Source: Candidatus Fermentithermobacillaceae bacterium
GTDB taxonomy: Bacteria; Bacillota; Sulfobacillia; Fermentithermobacillales; Fermentithermobacillaceae
Reading direction: 5' to 3'
Length of the DNA: 64,000 bases
Assembly: GCA_012841375.1 (NCBI GenBank)
Contig: DUUV01000044.1
Coordinates: 17,716-81,715 of the forward strand
In this document: positions 1 through 6,155 of the stretch, in pieces
How positions within the stretch are numbered: position 1 is the stretch's first letter
Layout: each line of letters starts with the position of its first letter
Made by a program: the position numbers and the translations under genes
The notes under the pieces: model-generated
The model's database searches: none
Told to the model about the DNA's origin: nothing
What the model saw: the letters and a program-made list of their open reading frames with translations, nothing else

Positions 1-726
1 GCCAAGAGCCTCAGAGTAGTCGGCGTCTATCGTCCGTCAAGCAGTATGTTGTCGGGCCTTGTAGGCTGGCTTGAGGTTAGAAGAGTGGAGGACTACCCGG
101 AACTCGACCCAAAAACGGTACCTATGAGCTGGCCCGTCCCCAACACCATCTTTCTGAAACTGGATGACCCGTCAAGAGCCGGCTCCGTCTCTTTTGCCTG
201 GCGCATCTTGTATCCCGAGATGCCGGAAGCGCCCTTTCCGATGATCCCGCCTTCGAAAGTAGAGTGGTTGCCTGACTTGCCTGAGAGGCTTATGAGCGAA
301 GCTACAAGGCAAGTCGCCCAACCGGTGTTCACCAATACCTTGAATGCCTTTTCGCTGGGAACTATCGGGATATTCGCCGGTATGTTCATGTCGTTCCTAG
401 ACAGGCGTAAAGAACTCGGCATCATGAAGACAGTGGGAATCGACAGCGCTCACACTGCAGTGACCGTGAGCATGGAAGTTGTTTTCTCCGGCGTCTTGGG
501 CACCTTGGGTGGCGTCTTGGCTGCGCACATGGTGACGAGATACTACGTGACGGGCATTTCAGGAAATCCGATCCTAATCCCTTGGACGACTCTCGTTTCC
601 GGAGTCTCCATCGCCGGCATCATCTTGTTGGCCGCCACATACATCCCCAACGCCATGGCACGTCAGGGAACAGTCATGGAACTCCTATACGGGCGGCCGA
701 TACCTTTGGTTAGGAAGAAAAACTGA
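1..726 (+). CDS. FtsX-family ABC transporter permease, C-terminal part (5' end outside window)
   Basis: The reading frame is open from base 1, so the gene begins upstream of the window. The visible 241 residues hold an extracytoplasmic stretch followed by three hydrophobic segments, with the cytoplasmic signature RRKELGIMKTVG after the first one. That pattern is typical of the C-terminal FtsX domain (MacB/LolC/FtsX permeases), which works with a LolD/MacB-type ATPase. Family knowledge suggests export, lipoprotein release or mechanotransmission; the substrate cannot be told. Its own ATPase is probably upstream and out of view. A matching type of ATPase without a permease lies about 9 kb away (10032-10784), but a link is speculative. 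The gene converges on meaB with a 24-base gap. Confidence 0.8.
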   Translation, partial: AKSLRVVGVYRPSSSMLSGLVGWLEVRRVEDYPELDPKTVPMSWPVPNTIFLKLDDPSRAGSVSFAWRILYPEMPEAPFPMIPPSKVEWLPDLPERLMSEATRQVAQPVFTNTLNAFSLGTIGIFAGMFMSFLDRRKELGIMKTVGIDSAHTAVTVSMEVVFSGVLGTLGGVLAAHMVTRYYVTGISGNPILIPWTTLVSGVSIAGIILLAATYIPNAMARQGTVMELLYGRPIPLVRKKN

Positions 727-739
727 GCCGGCTGCCGGC
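716..739 (-). terminator. Probable rho-independent terminator after meaB
   Basis: On the minus strand a short GC-only hairpin (GCCGG-CAG-CCGGC) is followed by TCAGTTTTTC. It lies just past the meaB stop and overlaps the end of the convergent permease gene. The stem is only 5 bp, so confidence is moderate. Confidence 0.5.
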
Positions 740-750
740 ACTTAAGCGGT

Positions 751-1716
751 CTACTCCCGGTATCTCCGGAGCAGCCTCTCGGCCATCTCCATGGGGCCCG
801 ACTTGCCCTCAACCAGGTCATCCAAGGCTGCATCGAGGCTCCCGTCCCGGGAGGCCGATTCCATCACCTTGCCGACCGTGAGCAGGTGCAAGTACTCCTC
901 CAGGACAGCGGTAGAGCTGCCCCGGTTCCTTTCCCTGAGAAGCCCGGATGACACGAGGTATGTCTGGTGGCGGAGGACCTCTCCAACCAGTCCCTCAAGC
1001 CCTTTGCCGGCCACGGCGACCGAGGAAACCACCGGGGGCGTCCACCCGCCAGGCTCTCTCATAGCCAGCATCATCTCGATGTCGCGCCGTGTCCGTTCAG
1101 CGCCGGGTAGGTCGGCCTTGTTGACGCAGAAAACATCGCCTATCTCCAGAATGCCGGCCTTGATAGCCTGCATGTCGTCTCCAAGCCCGGGAGCCAGGGC
1201 GACGACAACGGTATGGGCGTATCTCATGATGTCTACCTCTGATTGGCCTGCCCCGACGGTTTCAATAACGATGTGGTCGAAACCGAAGGCATCCAAGAGG
1301 GCTACAACATCACCTGTATGCCGTGACAACCCGCCCAGGTGGCCTCGGGTAGCCAGGCTGCGGAAGAAGACACCCTGGTCCAGCGAGTGACCCTGCCGCA
1401 TGCGGACCCGGTCGCCCAGGATGGCTCCGCCTGTGAACGGCGAAGACGGGTCAACCGCGATAACGCCGACCGTATGCCCGGCCTTGCGCAGTTCCGAAAC
1501 GATACCGTCCACAAGGGTGGACTTCCCGACACCCGGCGAGCCGGTCACCCCGGTCAGCATTGCGCCTTTTCGCGCCTTGTACGCGTGGGAGAGCAGTTCG
1601 GCCGCCCCCGGGGCGCCATTCTCCACATAAGAAATAGCCCTGGAAAGGTGGGGCCGGCTTCCTCGAATCAAACCTTCAAAAAGCTCATAAGCTGCATCGG
1701 TCTTAAGATTGGTCAC
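751..1716 (-). CDS. meaB: Methylmalonyl-CoA mutase-associated GTPase MeaB (ArgK family)
   Basis: A 321-residue G3E-family P-loop GTPase. Visible motifs are Walker A GSPGVGKST (residues 59-67), the DPSSPFTGGAILGDR stretch typical of MeaB/ArgK, ETVGAGQSEVD and the base-recognition motif NKAD. The family guards and reloads adenosylcobalamin in methylmalonyl-CoA mutase. The mutase B12-binding subunit lies just upstream on the same strand, which fits. A GTG start at 1716 is used, with only a weak GGCGGTG-type site before it. About 110 bases with a strong hairpin separate it from the upstream gene, so it may be expressed at a different level from the rest of the cluster. Confidence 0.93.
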   Translation of the reverse strand: MTNLKTDAAYELFEGLIRGSRPHLSRAISYVENGAPGAAELLSHAYKARKGAMLTGVTGSPGVGKSTLVDGIVSELRKAGHTVGVIAVDPSSPFTGGAILGDRVRMRQGHSLDQGVFFRSLATRGHLGGLSRHTGDVVALLDAFGFDHIVIETVGAGQSEVDIMRYAHTVVVALAPGLGDDMQAIKAGILEIGDVFCVNKADLPGAERTRRDIEMMLAMREPGGWTPPVVSSVAVAGKGLEGLVGEVLRHQTYLVSSGLLRERNRGSSTAVLEEYLHLLTVGKVMESASRDGSLDAALDDLVEGKSGPMEMAERLLRRYRE

Positions 1717-1751
1717 GATAGAGACACCGCCCTGTGGTCCCCGGAAGTAAA

Positions 1752-1788
1752 GGCTTCGAGCCCACCCCGGGAGGGGCCGCTCGAAGCC
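1752..1788 (-). terminator. Strong hairpin between B12-subunit gene and meaB (terminator or attenuator)
   Basis: A perfect 10-bp stem GGCTTCGAGC / GCTCGAAGCC encloses a second CCCC/GGGG stem. Read on the minus strand it is followed by TTTACTT, a weak T-tract. It may cut transcription before meaB, or stabilise the upstream mRNA end. Confidence 0.55.
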
Positions 1789-1825
1789 CGCCGTAACGAT
1801 TGCCCGGGAGTACTTATGCCAACTG

Positions 1826-2239
1826 TCAGGCTACCGGTCTCTTCAAGTGAGACCTGGTGAAGTCCACGATCACCTGGGTGCTGGTTCCGGGGCCGAACAC
1901 CTCGTCGACTCCCGCGGCCTTAAGGGCCGGGATGTCCTCTTCCGGGATAATGCCGCCCGCAAGCACCAGCACATCCAGTTGAGCGGTGCCCTTCTCCTTC
2001 CTGAAACAATCTACGAACCTGGGGATCAAGGTTCCGTGGGCGCCCGAAAGGATGGACAGGGCGACGACGTCGACGTCCTCCTCCACAGCCATCCTGGCCA
2101 ACTCTTCGGGGGTCCGGTGCAACCCGGTATAGATGACTTCCATGCCTGCATCGCGATAGGCCCTCGCGATGACCTTAGCACCCCTATCATGTCCGTCAAG
2201 GCCGGGCTTGCCGACCAGGACCCGGATTTTGCCACTCAT
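1826..2239 (-). CDS. Methylmalonyl-CoA mutase small (B12-binding) subunit
   Basis: A stand-alone cobalamin-binding domain of about 137 residues. It carries the base-off/His-on motif DGHDRG (DxHxxG), a SILSG segment and LAGGIIP, all expected for the C-terminal domain of acyl-CoA mutases. The ATG at 2239 is preferred over the longer frame because GGAGGGG sits just upstream. In two-subunit mutases this chain pairs with a catalytic chain of about 550 residues that binds the acyl-CoA. No such gene is in the window, so the catalytic partner must be encoded elsewhere. The neighbours meaB, biotin carrier and carboxyltransferase support a methylmalonyl-CoA role. Confidence 0.9.
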   Translation of the reverse strand: MSGKIRVLVGKPGLDGHDRGAKVIARAYRDAGMEVIYTGLHRTPEELARMAVEEDVDVVALSILSGAHGTLIPRFVDCFRKEKGTAQLDVLVLAGGIIPEEDIPALKAAGVDEVFGPGTSTQVIVDFTRSHLKRPVA

Positions 2240-2317
2240 GAAATCCCCTCCATATACCCAGTAGCCAACGCCGCCAACAACCCGGCTCCGCGATGCACTC
2301 AAGTGCCCACAGAAGCG

Positions 2318-2758
2318 TCAGCGGCTCAGCGTCACCAAGACATCACCGGTCTGTACGGAAGCCCCCTGGCTAACCGCCACGCCGGTCACGGTCGCATCAA
2401 AGGGAGCTAGGATCTCGTTCTGCATCTTCATGGCTTCAAGGATAAGGAGTACTTGCCCCTTCTTCACCTGGTTGCCTGAAGCCACTTTGATGGCGCTTAT
2501 GACTCCCGGGATAGGCGCGCGGACAGCTTCGCCGTCTCCCTGGGCGCCCGCACCGGCCGAAGGCACGGCGGGCGGAGCGGTTGCCGGCTTGGGGGCTGCC
2601 GGAGGTGGCTGAGGAGCCTTTGGAGCCGGCGCCACAACCTGTACCGGCTGGGCGGGCGGAGGCTGAACCACAGGTCTGGCAGCCCTTACTTCCCGGCCTA
2701 CTTCCTCGACTTCGACTTCAAAAATCTCATCGTTTACCTTGACCTTGAACCGACGCAA
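2318..2758 (-). CDS. Biotin carboxyl carrier protein of methylmalonyl-CoA decarboxylase/carboxylase
   Basis: With a TTG start at 2758, behind AAGGAGG at good spacing, the protein is 146 residues. It has a short N-terminal domain beginning MRRFKVKVND, a long Pro/Ala linker (about residues 35-75), and a C-terminal biotinyl domain with the EAMKM motif whose Lys is biotinylated. This is the layout of the gamma/carrier chains of biotin-dependent decarboxylases, in which the flexible linker swings biotin between active sites. It carries carboxyl groups for the carboxyltransferase encoded two genes upstream. The longer frame starting at 2857 would overlap the preceding gene and lacks a ribosome site. 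Confidence 0.9.
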   Translation of the reverse strand: MRRFKVKVNDEIFEVEVEEVGREVRAARPVVQPPPAQPVQVVAPAPKAPQPPPAAPKPATAPPAVPSAGAGAQGDGEAVRAPIPGVISAIKVASGNQVKKGQVLLILEAMKMQNEILAPFDATVTGVAVSQGASVQTGDVLVTLSR

Positions 2759-2819
2759 CGGCTTTCTCCTCCTTATGGAGCGCGAGATCATATAGAACCC
2801 GAATCCAGATGGTGCGGAG

Positions 2820-3050
2820 TCACCTCCGGGTGTCTCCAAAGAACATACGTCTGCCACCGAGTCCCTCTCTGCGATATTCCTTTGAACCTCCGTAGGACTT
2901 GCGGGACAGTCTCCCCCATGGGCCCGCCCCTTCTATCGAACGCAAGAACATGGTGGGACGGAACACCGCTGTAACTACCCCTTCTTCCGACAGGTAAGCC
3001 GAAATGGCGGCTGCTATCGCCGCTTTCTTGACTTCATCCAACTCGGCCAC
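2820..3050 (-). CDS. Small MmdE/OadG-C-like subunit of the decarboxylase
   Basis: A 76-residue protein with a GTG start behind AGGAGGAG. The N-terminal half is an Ala-rich helix (EVKKAAIAAAISAYLSEEG) and the C-terminal half has LRSIEGAGPWGRLSRKSYGG. This resembles the tail of OadG/MmdD subunits (helix, then VRSI...W...GR) but has no membrane helix. Veillonella MmdE is described as such a free-standing tail that stabilises the complex, and that is the inferred role here. It sits between the carboxyltransferase and biotin carrier genes, as expected for a complex component. The last third is very basic and may not be conserved. Confidence 0.65.
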   Translation of the reverse strand: MAELDEVKKAAIAAAISAYLSEEGVVTAVFRPTMFLRSIEGAGPWGRLSRKSYGGSKEYRREGLGGRRMFFGDTRR

Positions 3051-3080
3051 GTCGTTCTCCTCCTGGGCGCGCCGATTAGT

Positions 3081-4646
3081 CTACACGGGCATGTTGCCAT
3101 GCTTCTTCGGCAGATACTCGGCTTTCTTTGTAATCATGAGCTCCAGGGCCGAGATGACCTTCGGACGAAGTTCCTGAGGCTCAATAACGTCGTCTATATA
3201 TCCCCTGCTCGCGGCTACATACGGGTTGGCAAATACGTCACGGAACTCCTTAATCTTCTCTTGCCGCTTGGCTTCGGGGTCCTCTGCCTTGGCGATCTCA
3301 TCCCGGAAGACGACGTTGGCCGCGCCCTCGGGCCCCATGACCGCGATCTCCGCGGTCGGGAAGGCGAAAACCATATCCGCACCTAGGTGCCGGGAGCACA
3401 TGGCAATGTAGGCTCCACCGTAGGCCTTGCGAGTTATGACGGTGATCTTGGGGACGGTTGCTTCGGCGTAAGCGTAGAGCACTTTTGCCCCGTGACGGAT
3501 TATCCCGCCGTACTCCTGGTCAACACCCGGGAGGTAACCGGGTACGTCGACCAAAGTCAAGAGCGGGATGTTGAACGCGTCGCAGAACCGCACGAACCTC
3601 GATGCCTTGTCCGAGGCGTTTATATCCAGGCAGCCGGCTTTCACCAGAGGCTGGGACGCGATTATGCCGACAGACCTGCCGTTCATCCGGGCGAACCCTA
3701 TGATGATGTTGGTCGCCCAGTCTCGCTGGACTTCCATGAACACACCGTCGTCTACCATCGAGTAGATGACGTTGTGCATGTCGTAGCTCCTGTTCTGTTC
3801 CGCGGGCACAACCTCAGTGAGACCAGGGTCTATCCTGGCCGGATCATCGGCCGGTGGGAAGTAAGGCGGGTCTTCCTGGTTGTTGGACGGCAGGTAGTCC
3901 AAGAGGGCCTTGACCATCTCCAGGCAGGAACTCTCGTCGGCCGCCACAAAGTGGGCGTTTCCGCTCACTTGGCTGTGGACGGCCGCGCCACCCAACTGCT
4001 CCATGGTCACATCTTCGCCGGTCACGGCCTTGATGACCTGAGGGCCTGTGATGAACATGTTGGCCGTGCCTTGGACCATGAAAGCGAAGTCCGTAAGGGC
4101 GGGCGAGTACACGGCTCCTCCCGCGCACGGCCCGAGTATCACGGAGATCTGAGGTACAACGCCTGAATACTGGACATTTCTGAAGAAGACGTCTCCATAG
4201 CCTCGAAGAGCGTCTACACCTTCCTGGATGCGGGCACCGCCCGAGTCGTTCAGGAAGACGAAAGGTACGCCGACCTTTGCGGCCATGTCCATAGCCTTCA
4301 CGATCTTTGCCGCGTGCATCTCGCCCAGCGACCCACCGATCACGGTGAAGTCCTGAGACGCCACGCAGACGGCCCTTCCGTTAACCAGTCCGTACCCCGT
4401 TACGACGCCTTCGCCGGGGGCTTGGACCTTGTCCATGCCAAATTCCTTGGCCCGGTGTGTTACAAACGCATCGATCTCCATGAATGTGCCGGGGTCAAAA
4501 AAGGCGGCGATGCGCTCGCGAGCGGTCATTTTACCTGCTTTATGCTGCCGCTCGATCCTCTGAGCTCCGCCACCTTGAAGTACAGTTTCCCGGCGCTTAC
4601 GTAACTCTCTCAATCTCTCTTCCAGTTGCGACAAAGTCTCCGGCAA
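3081..4646 (-). CDS. mmdA: Methylmalonyl-CoA carboxyltransferase / decarboxylase alpha subunit
   Basis: About 521 residues of the acyl-CoA carboxylase carboxyltransferase family (PccB/MmdA/12S transcarboxylase). Visible features are the N-terminal ARERI segment, SGGARIQEG in the first crotonase-like half, and GYLPGVDQEYGGIIRHGAK and KAYGGAYIAM in the second. A TTG at 4646 (start MPETLSQL) lies 8 bases after GGAGG; the GTG three codons earlier is too close to that site. It transfers the carboxyl group between methylmalonyl-CoA and biotin. No biotin carboxylase and no Na+-pump beta subunit are nearby, so decarboxylase versus transcarboxylase cannot be decided here. A Rex site lies in the leader. 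Confidence 0.93.
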   Translation of the reverse strand: MPETLSQLEERLRELRKRRETVLQGGGAQRIERQHKAGKMTARERIAAFFDPGTFMEIDAFVTHRAKEFGMDKVQAPGEGVVTGYGLVNGRAVCVASQDFTVIGGSLGEMHAAKIVKAMDMAAKVGVPFVFLNDSGGARIQEGVDALRGYGDVFFRNVQYSGVVPQISVILGPCAGGAVYSPALTDFAFMVQGTANMFITGPQVIKAVTGEDVTMEQLGGAAVHSQVSGNAHFVAADESSCLEMVKALLDYLPSNNQEDPPYFPPADDPARIDPGLTEVVPAEQNRSYDMHNVIYSMVDDGVFMEVQRDWATNIIIGFARMNGRSVGIIASQPLVKAGCLDINASDKASRFVRFCDAFNIPLLTLVDVPGYLPGVDQEYGGIIRHGAKVLYAYAEATVPKITVITRKAYGGAYIAMCSRHLGADMVFAFPTAEIAVMGPEGAANVVFRDEIAKAEDPEAKRQEKIKEFRDVFANPYVAASRGYIDDVIEPQELRPKVISALELMITKKAEYLPKKHGNMPV

Positions 4647-4727
4647 CCGCTTCACCTCCGGGAGGAGTTATGTACCGAAAAGGACCCATGGACCAACCAA
4701 TCAACTGCGCACTATCCCACAAAAGAT

Positions 4728-4756
4728 ATCATACCACCGAGCATCGTGCTTGTGGA
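4728..4756 (-). promoter_or_regulatory. Putative promoter of the mmd operon overlapping the Rex site
   Basis: Minus-strand -10 TATGAT at 4733-4728, with a weak -35 (TCCACA) 17 bp upstream. The -35 would lie inside the Rex-type palindrome, the usual repression geometry. The -35 match is poor. Confidence 0.4.
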
Positions 4757-4767
4757 AGATGGCACAA
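4750..4767. promoter_or_regulatory. Candidate Rex operator
   Basis: The 18-bp sequence TTGTGGAAGATGGCACAA (TTGTGCCATCTTCCACAA on the minus strand) matches the Rex consensus TTGTGAA-N4-TTCACAA in both 5-bp arms with exact spacing. It lies between rex and mmdA, upstream of mmdA, so Rex would couple this operon to the NADH/NAD+ ratio. Confidence 0.7.
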
Positions 4768-4848
4768 ACGGCTATTCTCTCGACAGATGGAATCCTGTTC
4801 CAACGGATGTCATGGATCCGGGTTAGGATCCAATATAGATCCACTCTG

Positions 4849-5505
4849 TCAATGGATCATGCTCCCCTGGAGATAAAAAGCCAGCTCCTGGAGCTCCAGA
4901 GTTACGTCGGTGTAGTGAACCCGCACATGTGGGGGTACCTTGAGCTTCGCCGGCGCGAAGTTCAAAAACCCTTTCAGTCCGGCCGAGACAGCCCTGTCTA
5001 CCACTTCTTGGGCGGCGGAAGCAGGCACCGTTATGATACCTATCTTGAGATCCTTGGCCTTACGCACCGCTTCAAGGTCGGAGAGGGGATGAATCACGAG
5101 GCCCTCAACCAACGTGCCCACCTTACGCTTGTCTTCATCGAAGAGCGCCGCAGGTCCGAAACGGTAATTCGGACTGGAGCGTCCCCGGCTGAGCAGATAG
5201 CGGACTATGGCAGTGCCCAGCTCTCCGATCCCGAAGACGGCCACCGGCATATCCCTGTCGGCACCCAAGATTTTTGTAATCTGGTCCTTCAGCTCCTGAA
5301 CCGGATAGCCGACTCCCTGCTTTCCGAACTCTCCGAAAAGGGCGAGATCCTTTCGGACTTGAGCTCCGTTCACAGCGGCCATGTCACCCAACTGAGCCGA
5401 GGATACAAAGTCGGATCCGGCAAAATCCGAGTCCAAGAGCACCCTGAGATAGGTGACTAGACGCTTCACCACAACATCTGGAATCCTGTTACGAATCACT
5501 GACAA
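4849..5505 (-). CDS. rex: Redox-sensing transcriptional repressor Rex
   Basis: About 218 residues. The N-terminal winged-helix domain (about 1-80) has the Rex sequence VSSAQLGDMAAVNGAQVRKD and then GEFGKQGVGY. The C-terminal Rossmann domain contains GIGELG. Rex represses fermentation and respiration genes until NADH rises. The annotated start is TTG (5505); a GTG two codons in (5499) has better spacing from GGGGG. The gene is upstream of the methylmalonyl operon, with a Rex operator in the intervening region, so it probably controls that operon. The upstream Gx-family gene ends 44 bases away and may be co-transcribed. Confidence 0.95.
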   Translation of the reverse strand: MSVIRNRIPDVVVKRLVTYLRVLLDSDFAGSDFVSSAQLGDMAAVNGAQVRKDLALFGEFGKQGVGYPVQELKDQITKILGADRDMPVAVFGIGELGTAIVRYLLSRGRSSPNYRFGPAALFDEDKRKVGTLVEGLVIHPLSDLEAVRKAKDLKIGIITVPASAAQEVVDRAVSAGLKGFLNFAPAKLKVPPHVRVHYTDVTLELQELAFYLQGSMIH

Positions 5506-5549
5506 ACCCCCTGACTTCTAGTCTATTTTGCCGGGGAAACTGGTGTTTA

Positions 5550-6077
5550 TTACCTACCGCTCCTGTCCATTGATCTTTCGGGGAAAGCCCTCATTATCCT
5601 CCCGCCAGTCAACCCGATGAAGATGCCTGTCGGAATCGCGAAAAACAGTAGGTACGGAAGGTAGAAGAGCACACCGGCAGATCGTAGGAGGGTCGCAGCA
5701 ACCAGAAGCTGCGTCAGGTTGTGGGTGAAGGCGCCTAGGACACTCACCCCGACGATCGATATACGCCCTGTGCCCACACGGGAGACGGCGTACATCACGA
5801 GAGTCGAAGCGAGGGCTCCCGACGTGGAAAGATAGTACCCTATGTTGAGAAACGTTCCGCCGAGGAGACTGCCGATGAGTGTCCTCAGGAAGCTTATGGT
5901 CATCGCCTGCCCCAACCCCATGGTGAGTACCGCATAGAGAGCGACGATGTTCGCGAGCCCCAGCTTCGCCCCGGGAACGGCGATGGAAGACAACGGGATG
6001 AGGGCTTCGACAGCGTGAAGAACGCTGGCCAAAGCCACAAGTATAGAGGTCTTTGTGAGTGTTCTCACCTGGCTCAT
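5550..6077 (-). CDS. Gx transporter family membrane protein (Hpre_diP_synt_I, ECF S-component-like)
   Basis: A 175-residue hydrophobic protein with about five or six membrane segments and the Gly-rich PGAKLGLANIVALY motif of the family once named heptaprenyl diphosphate synthase component I. The family is now thought to be a membrane transporter resembling ECF S components; substrate unknown. It is often found next to NusG-II and FMN-binding redox proteins, which are not present here. The start ATG has no ribosome site and sits 6 bases after an extended -10 promoter, so translation may be leaderless. It may be co-transcribed with rex. Confidence 0.8.
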   Translation of the reverse strand: MSQVRTLTKTSILVALASVLHAVEALIPLSSIAVPGAKLGLANIVALYAVLTMGLGQAMTISFLRTLIGSLLGGTFLNIGYYLSTSGALASTLVMYAVSRVGTGRISIVGVSVLGAFTHNLTQLLVAATLLRSAGVLFYLPYLLFFAIPTGIFIGLTGGRIMRAFPERSMDRSGR

Positions 6078-6083
6078 GTCGGA

Positions 6084-6092
6084 ATTATAGCA
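6084..6092 (-). promoter_or_regulatory. Extended -10 promoter of the Gx-family gene
   Basis: Minus strand reads TGCTATAAT, a perfect TGn extended -10, ending 6 bases before the ATG. The predicted transcript start falls on or next to the start codon. No good -35 is visible, which is usual for extended -10 promoters. Confidence 0.6.
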
Positions 6093-6155
6093 CGTTACCG
6101 CAGGAAGGCTGAAAAGGGGAGAAATCGGCCTGAGAGAAGGCTATCCCCCTGAGGC

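Noticed and set aside
791..1390. Long plus-strand frame opposite meaB
   Set aside because: Antisense shadow of a clear MeaB gene; the translation is Ser/Arg/Pro-rich with no family features.
3387..4166. 259-codon plus-strand frame opposite mmdA
   Set aside because: It mirrors conserved carboxyltransferase codons and has no ribosome site.
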